Shown here: in pieces, positions 41,785 through 49,568 of the stretch
Position numbering within the stretch: the stretch's first letter is position 1
Layout of the letters: each line of letters starts with the position of its first letter
From: Endomicrobiales bacterium
GTDB lineage: Bacteria > Elusimicrobiota > Endomicrobiia > Endomicrobiales > JALOBY01
Assembly (NCBI GenBank): GCA_023228045.1
Contig: JALOBY010000003.1
Location: forward strand, 1-64,000
Direction of reading: 5' to 3'
Length of the DNA: 64,000 bases
The notes under the pieces: generated by a model
Told to the model about the DNA's origin: nothing
The model's input: only the letters and a program-made list of their open reading frames with translations
Database searches by the model: none
Translations under genes and position numbers: made by a program

Positions 41785-41805
41785 AATTGTTTTAAGTTAA
41801 ATAAA

Positions 41806-42045
41806 TTATTTTTTGTGTGCTTTTATGTAATCTACTGCCTGACCAACCGATTGAATTTTTTCCGCTTCCTCGTCTGGAATTTCCAAACCAAACTCTTCTT
41901 CAAAAGCCATGACCAACTCAACCGTGTCAAGTGAATCTGCTCCAAGGTCATTTACAAAAGAAGCACCTATTGTAATTTCTGCCGGGTCAACGCCAAGCTG
42001 TTCCTGAATGATTTCTTTTACCTTTGCTTCTATTTCTGCTGACAT
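41806..42045 (-). CDS. acpP: Acyl carrier protein
   Basis: This 79-residue acidic protein carries acyl chains on a phosphopantetheine arm. The attachment Ser sits in FVNDLGADSLDTVELVMAFEEEF, the invariant DSL motif near residue 37, and the rest is the usual helix III and IV (EIPDEEAEKIQSVGQAVDYI). An AGGAGG site precedes the ATG. It lies between fabG and fabF as in many bacteria, and is followed by a hairpin. Confidence 0.97.
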   Translation of the reverse strand: MSAEIEAKVKEIIQEQLGVDPAEITIGASFVNDLGADSLDTVELVMAFEEEFGLEIPDEEAEKIQSVGQAVDYIKAHKK

Positions 42046-42074
42046 CTGTACGCCCTCCTTTTGGTTTTTGTTTA

Positions 42075-42818
42075 TTATAGGTACATACCGCCGTTAACGG
42101 CGATGACTTGTCCGGTTATATAAGATGAATCTTCAGTGCATAAAAAAACAACTGCTTTTGCTATATCTCGTGCTTCGCCTAAGCGGCCAAGCGGTATTTG
42201 GTCTGCAAGTTTCTTTTTGGCTTCTTCACTTAAGGCATTGGTCATTGCAGTTTTGATAAACCCCGGAGCAACCGCATTTACATTTATATTTCTTGAAGAA
42301 AATTCTCTTGCACAAGTTTTTGTTAGAGCTATTACCCCTCCTTTTGAAGCAGAGTAATTCGCCTGTCCAGCATTGCCCATCTGTCCGACAACTGAGGCAA
42401 TGTTAACGATTTTACCGCCGCGGGCTTTGAGCATTACACGACTTACCGCTTTTATACAGTTAAAAACGCCTTTTAGGTTTACCGCAATTACAGAGTCCCA
42501 CTCCTGTTCGCTCATGCGCAATATTAGGTTGTCTCTGGTTATGCCGGCATTGTTGATTAGTATATTTATTTTGGAAAATTTGTCAATAGATTTTTGTATA
42601 AGGTTTTCGCACTGTTCAAGCACCGCCACATTCGCCGCAATTGCGAGTGTTTCAACTTTGAACTGTTCTTTAATTTCATTGGCCGTTTGCAAAGCAAGTG
42701 CATCGTTTATGTCTGAAATTACGACAGAGCAACCTTCTGCTGCCAATGCTTCCGCAACAGAGCGGCCAATACCTTGCGCTGAACCCGTAACTATTGCTAC
42801 CTGACCTTTAAGTTTCAT
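42075..42818 (-). CDS. fabG: 3-oxoacyl-ACP reductase
   Basis: This 247-residue NADPH-dependent SDR reduces 3-oxoacyl-ACP. It has AIVTGSAQGIGRSVAEALAAEG (cofactor loop), ILINNAGITRDNLILRMSEQEWDSVIAVNLKGVF with the FabG-typical NAGITRDNL (as parts), and IVNIASVVGQMGNAGQANYSASKGG with the catalytic Ser, Tyr and Lys. NVNAVAPGFIKTAMT is also typical. Length and position, between fabD and acpP, are standard. Confidence 0.96.
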   Translation of the reverse strand: MKLKGQVAIVTGSAQGIGRSVAEALAAEGCSVVISDINDALALQTANEIKEQFKVETLAIAANVAVLEQCENLIQKSIDKFSKINILINNAGITRDNLILRMSEQEWDSVIAVNLKGVFNCIKAVSRVMLKARGGKIVNIASVVGQMGNAGQANYSASKGGVIALTKTCAREFSSRNINVNAVAPGFIKTAMTNALSEEAKKKLADQIPLGRLGEARDIAKAVVFLCTEDSSYITGQVIAVNGGMYL

Positions 42819-42833
42819 ACTTGCTTACTCCAA

Positions 42834-43781
42834 TTAATTTAATTTTTGCAGTTCTTCAATTGTTTTATTTAAAGTTTTAAGGTCTTCAACATTAAGCAGT
42901 TTTACTGCTTTTGATATGCGTTTAACCAAACCCGACAAAATCCTTTGCGGGCCAAGTTCAACAAACACATTTACTCCTGCTGATATCATTAGAGAGATTG
43001 AATCTTCCCAAAGAACGGGATGGTTTATTTGCAGAACCAACTTTTCTTTAATGTTTTGTGCTGTAGTTGTAAGTTGCGCATCGCAATTTGTTACAACCGG
43101 AAATAACGGGTTAGAAAGGTTATAATTACCAAGTTCGGCTTTCATATTTTCTGCAGCCTCAGACATAAGCACACTATGAAACGGCCCGGATACATTTAAA
43201 ACTACAGCTTTCATAGCACCAGAGCTGGAAGCCAGGTTAACAGCATTTTCAATTGCATCTTTGGAACCAGCAATAACAATTTGACCAGGGCAGTTAAAAT
43301 TTACGGCTTCACAAACTCCAAAAGAAGATGAGTTTTTGCAAATTTCCAACACTTTATTCTTTTCAAGACCCATTATTGCCGCCATTGCACCTGGGTTTTT
43401 TATTGATGCGTTTTGAATAAACTCACCGCGGGCTTTTACAAGTTTTAAGCCGTCTTTTAATGAAAACACTTTTGAAGCAGCAAGTGCCGAGTATTCACCT
43501 AAAGAGTGACCAGCAACAATAATTTCGTGGTTGGCAAGGTTGAAGTTTTTTTCAAACACAGAAAATGCGGCAACGCTTGCAGTAAATATCGCTGGTTGAG
43601 TGTAGCGTGTTTGTTTTAGCAAATCATCAGGGCCTTCAAACATTATCTTTGAAATATCAAAGCCAAGCGATGCATTCGCGACTTCTAATACAGCTTTTGC
43701 TTCCTGAAAATTTTCAGAAAGTTCTTTTGCCATTCCAATATATTGTGAGCCCTGACCTGGAAATATAAGACCAATTTTCAT
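42834..43781 (-). CDS. fabD: Malonyl-CoA:ACP transacylase
   Basis: This 315-residue enzyme loads malonate onto ACP. It starts with IGLIFPGQGSQYIGMAKEL, and the nucleophile Ser is in IVAGHSLGEYSALAA (GHSLGE). SGPFHSVLM has the catalytic His, and VFVELGPQRILSGLVKR closes the active site. Length is normal. It follows fabH by 4 bases. Confidence 0.95.
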   Translation of the reverse strand: MKIGLIFPGQGSQYIGMAKELSENFQEAKAVLEVANASLGFDISKIMFEGPDDLLKQTRYTQPAIFTASVAAFSVFEKNFNLANHEIIVAGHSLGEYSALAASKVFSLKDGLKLVKARGEFIQNASIKNPGAMAAIMGLEKNKVLEICKNSSSFGVCEAVNFNCPGQIVIAGSKDAIENAVNLASSSGAMKAVVLNVSGPFHSVLMSEAAENMKAELGNYNLSNPLFPVVTNCDAQLTTTAQNIKEKLVLQINHPVLWEDSISLMISAGVNVFVELGPQRILSGLVKRISKAVKLLNVEDLKTLNKTIEELQKLN

Positions 43782-43785
43782 TTTA

Positions 43786-44781
43786 TCAAACCCTTAGTAC
43801 CGCGGCACCCCATGTAAAACCGCCGCCAAATGCTACAAGTTCTACCAGGTCACCCTGTTTTAAACGGCCTTCTTTTCTTGCCTCATCTAAAGCCACTATT
43901 GTGGTTGCAGATGACATATTACCGTATTTTTGCAGATTTACAAAAACTTTGTCAAGTGGGAACTCCATTCTTTTAGCAATGGCTTCAACTATTCGCAGAT
44001 TTGCCTGATGAGGAATTAAAAGCGATATATCATTAGCAGTTAAGTTTGCTATTTCAAGCGCTTTTTTTGCGGCTTCAGCCATTTTTGTTACAGCTACTTT
44101 AAAAACTTCTCTCCCTTCCATTTTCATATAATGAAGGCGTTCATCTATTGTTTTTTGAGATGTTGGGTTGCGCGAGCCACCTGCCGGAAGTTTTAAGAGG
44201 TTTTCGTAGTTGCCATCTGCACCAAGGTATATAGATAGAATATTTGATTCCTGATTGGTTGCGCCAAGCACAATGGCACCAGCTCCATCACCTAATAGCA
44301 CACATGTATTTCTATCTTGCCAATCTGTTATTTTTGAAAGTGTTTCAGCGCCAATAAGCAAAATCTTTGAATAAGAACCACTCTCTATTAGCCCTTTTGC
44401 AACCCCAAGACCATAAATAAACCCGGTGCATGCCGCAGACATATCAAATGCAAATGCTTTAGTAGCCCCAAGTCCTTTTTGAACAAAACACGCAGTTGAT
44501 GGAAAAAACATATCGGGTGTTATTGTAGCAACGATTATCGCGTCTAAATCTTGCGGGGCAACATTTGCCTCTTCTAAGGCCTTTTTTGCGGCTTTAATTG
44601 CGATGTCTGAAGTTGCAATAGAATCATCAACTATTCTGCGTTCTTTAATACCTGTGCGCGTTGTTATCCATTCATCGCTTGTTTGAACAATTTTTTCAAG
44701 TTCTAAATTCGTAAGAACTTTCTCTGGCAAAAACGAACCAGTACCAAGTATTTTCACGCCAATTTTATTCATTCGTGTCAT
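43786..44781 (-). CDS. fabH: 3-oxoacyl-ACP synthase III (KAS III)
   Basis: This 331-residue condensing enzyme starts fatty-acid synthesis from an acyl-CoA and malonyl-ACP. It has GVKILGTGSFLPEKVLTN at the start, AFDMSAACTGFIYGLGVA with the active-site Cys, LLIPHQANLRIVEAIAKR with the catalytic His, and NLQKYGNMSSATTIVAL with the Asn. The start at 44781 or the second ATG at 44772 (ATGAATAA overlapping the plsX stop) are both possible; the Shine-Dalgarno signal is weak for either. Confidence 0.95.
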   Translation of the reverse strand: MTRMNKIGVKILGTGSFLPEKVLTNLELEKIVQTSDEWITTRTGIKERRIVDDSIATSDIAIKAAKKALEEANVAPQDLDAIIVATITPDMFFPSTACFVQKGLGATKAFAFDMSAACTGFIYGLGVAKGLIESGSYSKILLIGAETLSKITDWQDRNTCVLLGDGAGAIVLGATNQESNILSIYLGADGNYENLLKLPAGGSRNPTSQKTIDERLHYMKMEGREVFKVAVTKMAEAAKKALEIANLTANDISLLIPHQANLRIVEAIAKRMEFPLDKVFVNLQKYGNMSSATTIVALDEARKEGRLKQGDLVELVAFGGGFTWGAAVLRV

Positions 44782-45775
44782 CCAATGTGAATTTTTTAAT
44801 CTCTTCTGCTATGTGTTTGTGCACATTTAACTCAGCATAATGACCAGCGTTAATTAAAGCATTTTTAATAGCTTTTTCATTTGATCTTCCATGGCCAATT
44901 AAACACGCCCCATTAACACCAAGTAAAGGCGCCCCACCATGCTCAGAGTAATCAACGCGTTTACGCAAATCTTTTAATGCTGCCCATATGAACGGTAAAG
45001 ATATCCATGCAAGAGGGTGTGATTTTAACTCTTCCTTTACTAGTGTCAGCAGCATTTTTGATATACCTTCAGCAAATTTGAGAACCACATTTCCTACAAA
45101 ACCATCACAAACAACAACATCGGCTTTACCTGCTGTAATGTCTCGCCCCTCAATGTTACCAATAAAATTCATTCCGGAATTTTTTAATGTATTGTATGTT
45201 TCAATGGTGAGTTCATTGCCTTTGGTTTCCTCTTCACCTATTGAAAGTAAACCGATTGTCGGGTTTTTAATTCCAAATAATTTTTCAGTATAAATTCTGC
45301 CCATGAGTGCGAACTCTAATAGATGTTTTGGCTTGCAGTCGGAGTTTGCACCAACATCAATTAGTACTGTTTGCCCGCAAGATGTTGGTAAAATTGCAGT
45401 TATAGCTGGCCTGCTTATACCCTCAATTCTTCCAAGGTAAATCATTGCGGCGGCCATTGCCGCACCAGAGTTGCCAGCTGTAAAAAATGCATCGGCTTTG
45501 TTTTCCGCTACAAGCAAAGCTGCAACAACTATAGATGAGTTTTTTTTCTGCCGTACGGCTTGGGCAGGATGATCATCCATTGTTATTATTTCGTCGGCAT
45601 TTACTATAGATATATTGGGTGGTATTTTTTTATGGCGTGCAAGCTCTAACTTAAGTACAGCTTCTTGGCCAACAAGAATTATCTCGTGGTTTGTTTGCGC
45701 AGCAGCCAAAAGTGCGCCAGAAACTGTTACGGAAGGAGCATTGTCGCCACCCATTGCATCAAGGGCAAGACGCAT
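44765..45775 (-). CDS. plsX: Phosphate acyltransferase PlsX
   Basis: This 336-residue protein makes acyl-phosphate from acyl-ACP for phospholipid synthesis. It opens with LALDAMGGDNAPSVTVSGALLA, the PlsX signature. Other marks are DDHPAQAVRQKKNSSIVVAALL, AGNSGAAMAAA, NSDCKPKHLLEFALMG, and VVCDGFVGNVVLKFAEG. Its start shares one base with the rpmF stop. Order rpmF-plsX-fabH is widespread in bacteria. Confidence 0.96.
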   Translation of the reverse strand: MRLALDAMGGDNAPSVTVSGALLAAAQTNHEIILVGQEAVLKLELARHKKIPPNISIVNADEIITMDDHPAQAVRQKKNSSIVVAALLVAENKADAFFTAGNSGAAMAAAMIYLGRIEGISRPAITAILPTSCGQTVLIDVGANSDCKPKHLLEFALMGRIYTEKLFGIKNPTIGLLSIGEEETKGNELTIETYNTLKNSGMNFIGNIEGRDITAGKADVVVCDGFVGNVVLKFAEGISKMLLTLVKEELKSHPLAWISLPFIWAALKDLRKRVDYSEHGGAPLLGVNGACLIGHGRSNEKAIKNALINAGHYAELNVHKHIAEEIKKFTLDDTNE

Positions 45776-46014
45776 TACTTTTTACCTTCTGTTGTTTGTT
45801 CGCTTTCTTTTTTTTGCTCGGCAGTTTTTTTCTTTTCTTTTTTAGGAACTATCAGTTCACCGTTGTAAAAACCACATGCCTTACAAATTCTATGCGGTAG
45901 TTTTGCGGCACCACAGTTTGGACACTTTGATGAATTTTCAGCTTTAATTGTCCAGTTTGATGCTCTGCGGCTATCTCTTCTACTTTGGGAATGTTTCTTT
46001 TTTGGATTTGGCAC
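45775..46014 (-). CDS. rpmF: 50S ribosomal protein L32 with extended charged tail
   Basis: This 79-residue protein has the L32 core in residues 1-55: MPNPKKKHSQSRRDSRRASN, then CPNCGAAKLPHRICKACGFYNG, with a zinc ribbon of four cysteines (CPNC...CKAC). L32 is normally about 57-60 residues. Here a tail rich in Lys, Glu and Gln (VPKKEKKKTAEQKKESEQ) extends beyond the core. Such tails occur in some bacterial phyla. It lies between yceD and plsX, the usual place. Confidence 0.94.
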   Translation of the reverse strand: MPNPKKKHSQSRRDSRRASNWTIKAENSSKCPNCGAAKLPHRICKACGFYNGELIVPKKEKKKTAEQKKESEQTTEGKK

Positions 46015-46032
46015 TGTTCCTCCATTATTTGA

Positions 46033-46488
46033 TTATTTTAATAGATTTTTTAGTTTGCTCCAGCGAGTGTCAATAGGTTTATTGTCACTGCAAGTGCAAC
46101 TTTCTTTGTTTTTTGACACTCCGCAAACCTGACAAAGGCCAAGGCAATCATTTTTACAAAGAGTGTTTTGGGGAATAAATAAAATTATATCTTCCCTCAG
46201 CTGTTCGGACACATTAATTTCTTGTGTTTCAACTGGGTAAAACTTAACATCGGAAAGATTAATTGGAAGCTTAAACTCTTCAAGACATCTAGCACATACA
46301 GCATTGATAACGCCAGAGATAGCATAATTAATAGTAAAGCCACCATCAATAAAATTAGCTGTATAATTAACCCCAATGTTTTGGGCTTTTACAAGCTCAC
46401 CAACATTTTCAAAAACAAGGCCTTCACTGCTGCCATGCAAAGTGCCTTGTTTTTTTATGTTTTCTGTTTTGAGAATTATATCTTTCAT
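46033..46488 (-). CDS. yceD: YceD-family DUF177 protein
   Basis: This 151-residue protein starts MKDIILKTENIKKQG at 46488. DUF177 marks are CARCLEEFKLPINLSDVKFYP in the middle and CKNDCLGLCQVCGVSKNKESCTC near the end, with the cysteine pairs expected for metal binding. YceD is linked to rRNA or ribosome metabolism in other bacteria; its exact role is not settled. It lies directly upstream of rpmF, its nearly universal partner. The extension to 46509 is rejected because the ATG at 46488 gives the family N-terminus. Confidence 0.88.
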   Translation of the reverse strand: MKDIILKTENIKKQGTLHGSSEGLVFENVGELVKAQNIGVNYTANFIDGGFTINYAISGVINAVCARCLEEFKLPINLSDVKFYPVETQEINVSEQLREDIILFIPQNTLCKNDCLGLCQVCGVSKNKESCTCSDNKPIDTRWSKLKNLLK

Positions 46489-46532
46489 TGTTGCACATCC
46501 AAAGAACAAATTTTTGCTATTATAAGGTTTGC

Positions 46533-47735
46533 TTATGCATTTGTCAATACGCGAACAGCTTCACGAGCTATCATAAGCTCTTCATTAGTTGGAATTACAA
46601 GAACTTTTACCTTCGATGTTGGTGCTGACACTTCCCTTTCTTTTTGTGATAATATATTGTTGGCGTTATTATCAAGTTCAATACCAAGATTGTGCATTTT
46701 TTCACAACACAAACTTCTGACTATTGGGTTATTTTCACCCACTCCGGCTGTAAACACAATAGCATCCGCAGAGTTTAAAACACCAAGATATGAGGATATG
46801 TATTTTTTAATTCTGTAGCAGTAAACATCTATTGCCATTTTTGCCCTTTCATTACCGCAATTGGCTCCCTTTAATATTGTTCTCATGTCATTGGTAAACC
46901 CAGTGAGACCGAGTAGACCACTTTTATTGTTAAGAATTGAATTTATTTCTTTAAGTGGTATTGACTCATTTTCAACCAGGTGTGTTACTATTGCAGGGTC
47001 AATGTCGCCACAGCGAGTGCCCATAACAACCCCTTCTAGCGGGGTAAAACCCATTGAAGTGTCAACTGATTTGCCGTTTTCAATAGCGCTAATGCTGCAT
47101 CCATTACCAAGGTGGCAGGTAATTATTTTTAGCTCATTTAAAGGTTTTTTAAGCATAATTGCAGCGCGTTGCGCTACATACTTATGAGATGTGCCATGAA
47201 AACCATATTTGCGAATTTTGTAATTTTTATAGTAGTCGTAAGGCAAGCCATACATGTATGCGCATTGAGGTATGCTTTGGTGAAATGCGGTGTCAAAAAC
47301 AGCAACTTGAGAAACACCTGGTAAAACATTGCCACATGCAATAATGCCTTCAATGTTTTTAGGATTGTGTAATGGCGCAAGTGCTGAACACTTGTCTATA
47401 TCGTCAATTACGGAGTTGTTTATTAAAATAGAATCTGAAAACTTTTCTCCCCCATGTACCACGCGGTGACCAATAACAGAAATTTCATCTTTAGATTTTA
47501 TTAAGTTGTATTTTTTATCAAGCAATTTATCTAAAACAAGTTTTATTGCTTCATGGTGAGAGTTTGCTTTACAAGGTTCTTTGCAATCTTGCTCGTTTGC
47601 GAACTGGTGCTTAAATGTGGCCTCTTGCGTGCCAATGCACTCAATTATACCGTTTGCGAGTTGGAGTTCTTTTTCTACATCAAAGAGAGTGTATTTTAAT
47701 GAAGATGAGCCGGAGTTAATTACGAGTGCTTTCAA
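46533..47735 (-). CDS. ackA: Acetate kinase
   Basis: This 400-residue enzyme interconverts acetyl phosphate and acetate, giving ATP. It begins MKALVINSGSSSLKYTLFD, the ASKHA signature, and has GHRVVHGGEKF, HNPKNIEGIIAC, YGFHGTSHKYVAQRAA and GNGCSISAIENGKSVDTSMGFTPLEGVVMGTRCGDIDP (as parts). FTAGVGENNPIVR closes the nucleotide site. Length is typical. It fits a fermentative metabolism. It is 4 bases downstream of ndk. Confidence 0.96.
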   Translation of the reverse strand: MKALVINSGSSSLKYTLFDVEKELQLANGIIECIGTQEATFKHQFANEQDCKEPCKANSHHEAIKLVLDKLLDKKYNLIKSKDEISVIGHRVVHGGEKFSDSILINNSVIDDIDKCSALAPLHNPKNIEGIIACGNVLPGVSQVAVFDTAFHQSIPQCAYMYGLPYDYYKNYKIRKYGFHGTSHKYVAQRAAIMLKKPLNELKIITCHLGNGCSISAIENGKSVDTSMGFTPLEGVVMGTRCGDIDPAIVTHLVENESIPLKEINSILNNKSGLLGLTGFTNDMRTILKGANCGNERAKMAIDVYCYRIKKYISSYLGVLNSADAIVFTAGVGENNPIVRSLCCEKMHNLGIELDNNANNILSQKEREVSAPTSKVKVLVIPTNEELMIAREAVRVLTNA

Positions 47736-47738
47736 TGT

Positions 47739-48347
47739 TTAATCCTCTTTCCATGCATCTTGCGAATAATGAAAAATTTCGTGATCCGCAAAAAAATGCT
47801 TAATTTCTATATCGGCTGAAGCAGTAGAATCTGATGCGTGAACTACATTCCTGCGATTATCCGTTCCATACTTTGCTCTTAAAGTTCCGGGTGCTGCATC
47901 TGCAGAGTTTGTTGCACCTATAAGTTGTCTTATTTTTGCAACGGCATTTTCACCTTCCCAAACAGAAACAATAATTGGAGCTTTAAGCATAAAAGAAATT
48001 AGTTTTTCAAAAAATGGCTTACCGATATGGATGCTGTAAAATTGTTCAATAACCTCTTTGCTTGGTTTTAGCATTTTAAGCGCAATCAATTTAAGGTTGT
48101 TGTTTTGCAAAGTGGCAAATATCTGCCCACAAATATTTTTACAAACACCGTCTGGCTTTACTATTAGGCAAGAGCGTTCAACCCGAATTTTGCAATAGGG
48201 TTCGGAATTCGTCAAAAGATTCGGGACATTTTTATCCGCAAAATCTTTGCCAATGGAATTACCATTAGCTGCAGTTTTTGCGTCAAAACTGCCTCCGTCT
48301 ATTTCGCCTCTGTTCTCAAACCTATTGCAAAGTTCGGGTTCAAACAT
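47739..48347 (-). CDS. ndk: Nucleoside-diphosphate kinase with a 54-residue mobile-element-derived N-terminal insert
   Basis: The core of this 202-residue protein is a normal NDK from residue 57: ERSCLIVKPDGV, MLKPSKEVIEQFYSIH, IGATNSADAAPGTLRAKYGTD, and NVVHASDS with the phosphohistidine. NDK is normally about 140-150 residues. The first two residues MF are followed by 54 residues (EPELCNRF to CKIRV) encoded by the 159-bp element at 48181-48339 plus a TGA target duplication. Deleting element and one TGA copy restores ATGTTTGAACGC (MFER), a typical NDK start. The ATG overlaps the end of icd. Whether the extended protein is made and active is untested; an internal start is possible. Confidence 0.9.
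   Translation of the reverse strand: MFEPELCNRFENRGEIDGGSFDAKTAANGNSIGKDFADKNVPNLLTNSEPYCKIRVERSCLIVKPDGVCKNICGQIFATLQNNNLKLIALKMLKPSKEVIEQFYSIHIGKPFFEKLISFMLKAPIIVSVWEGENAVAKIRQLIGATNSADAAPGTLRAKYGTDNRRNVVHASDSTASADIEIKHFFADHEIFHYSQDAWKED
48181..48339 (-). mobile_element. 159-bp palindromic MITE-like element, copy 2 (inside ndk)
   Basis: The two copies in this window have equal length and match at 139 of 159 positions with no gaps. This copy has terminal inverted repeats (ACCCGAATTTTGCAATAGG and the complement CCTATTGCAAAGTTCGGGT), a central fold-back CAATGG-aatta-CCATTA, and is flanked by a 3-bp repeat (TCA on the plus strand at 48178-48180 and 48340-48342; TGA on the coding strand). It codes in frame with no stop on the minus strand. 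No transposase gene is inside or nearby, so it would be a non-autonomous element. Confidence 0.88.
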
Positions 48348-49410
48348 TCATATTTCTCTTTACGTTTTCAATTAAGGCATTCCCAAACTCTTTTGTTCCA
48401 GCTGAACCACCAATATCGTAAGTTAATGTTTTGCCTTCTTTAATTATAGCAGCAACGGCATTTTCAACACTTATTGCGGCAATATCCTCGCCGAGGTGTT
48501 TAAGCATTAATGCCGCGGAAAGTATTAACGCCGTGGGGTTTACTTTGTTTAAACCTTTATATTTTGGTGCAGATCCATGAACTGCTTCAAAAACCGCACA
48601 ATCAGTGCCAAAATTAGCCCCGGGGGCAAGCCCCAGCCCACCTATTAACCCGGCGCAAAGGTCCGAAGCGATGTCACCATAAAGATTTGGAAGTAAAAGC
48701 ATGTCATATAGTTGTGGCTTTTGAACTAACTGCATACACATATTGTCAATTAACCTTTCTTCATATTCAACTTTCCCTTCATATTCTTTTGCAACTTTGC
48801 GCGCAGTTTCAAGAAATAGCCCGTCTGTAAACTTCATGATATTTGCTTTTGTTACGGCGGTTACTTTTTTGCGATTGTTTTTTATGGCGTAGTCAAACGC
48901 AAAGCGTGCTATTCTTTCTGAGCCAAATACAGAAATTGGTTTAATTGATATTGCGGAGTGTTCGCGTATTTTTTTAGGGTCTAATGCTGTTATTTGTTTT
49001 GCTTCTTTGCTATCTGCAGGAAACTCTACGCCGGCGTAAAGATCTTCAGTATTTTCTCTAACGATTACGAGATTGATATTTTCAAAACTGGTTTTTAAAC
49101 CTTTAAATGTTTTGCATGGGCGAAGGCAACAATAAAGGTCTAACTCCTTTCTAATAGCCACATTAACAGAGCGGAAACCAGTACCAATAGGTGTTGTAAT
49201 TGGCCCTTTTAAGCCAACTTTGTTTTTGCGAATTGAGTTTAGTGTTGATTCTGGCAATGGTGTGCCGTATTTACCCATAACATCGGCGCCTGCTTCAACT
49301 ACTTCCCAGTTGATTTTTATACCTGTGGCCTCAACAACTTTTATTGTAATATTTGAAATTTCTGGGCCGATTCCATCTCCCGGAATTAACGACACATTGT
49401 AATTTTTCAT
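48340..49410 (-). CDS. icd: NAD-type isocitrate dehydrogenase
   Basis: This 356-residue enzyme starts MKNYNVSLIPGDGIGPEIS at 49410 (GGAG 7 bases upstream); the frame to 49467 is rejected. Family marks are FRSVNVAIRKELDLYCCLRPCKTF (isocitrate-binding Ser, Asn and Arg residues), VIVRENTEDLYAGVEF, TKANIMKFTDGLF and LYGDIASDLCAGLIGGLG. The length and sequence match the monofunctional bacterial NAD-dependent group rather than the longer NADP enzyme. The stop codon lies at the junction with the ndk element; removing the element leaves it intact. Confidence 0.9.
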   Translation of the reverse strand: MKNYNVSLIPGDGIGPEISNITIKVVEATGIKINWEVVEAGADVMGKYGTPLPESTLNSIRKNKVGLKGPITTPIGTGFRSVNVAIRKELDLYCCLRPCKTFKGLKTSFENINLVIVRENTEDLYAGVEFPADSKEAKQITALDPKKIREHSAISIKPISVFGSERIARFAFDYAIKNNRKKVTAVTKANIMKFTDGLFLETARKVAKEYEGKVEYEERLIDNMCMQLVQKPQLYDMLLLPNLYGDIASDLCAGLIGGLGLAPGANFGTDCAVFEAVHGSAPKYKGLNKVNPTALILSAALMLKHLGEDIAAISVENAVAAIIKEGKTLTYDIGGSAGTKEFGNALIENVKRNMNV

Positions 49411-49438
49411 TTTTTGCTCCAATATTTTTTTGAAACTG

Positions 49439-49467
49439 ATTTTATACGAAAGTGCATTTTTTGTCAA
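49439..49467 (-). promoter_or_regulatory. Sigma-70-type promoter for the icd to etfA operon
   Basis: On the minus strand TTGACA (49467-49462) is followed by a 17-base spacer and TAAAAT (49444-49439), with the icd ATG at 49410, 28 bases further on. It follows the glycosyltransferase gene and 90 bases of non-coding DNA, and no promoter of equal quality was seen before the end of the run at etfA. It should drive the whole cluster. Confidence 0.75.
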
Positions 49468-49568
49468 CCAACGAATTGCCGCGAGAAAAGTAGCAACTAT
49501 CCTTGAACCCGAATTTTCTTTTCGTCATTTACTATTAATATTTTTATTTGCGTCAATTTTAAACCTTT

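Noticed and set aside
48340..48342. Possibility that the ndk element created a new icd stop codon.
   Set aside because: Removing the element and one TGA copy leaves the same TGA at the end of icd, so the stop predates the insertion.
49505..49555. A GAACCCGAATTTT string in the gap before the icd promoter, recalling the end of the 159-bp element, and a TTTGCGTCAA string nearby.
   Set aside because: Only about 11 contiguous bases match and the rest does not align, so it could be chance in AT-rich DNA. It may be a decayed end but was not called.
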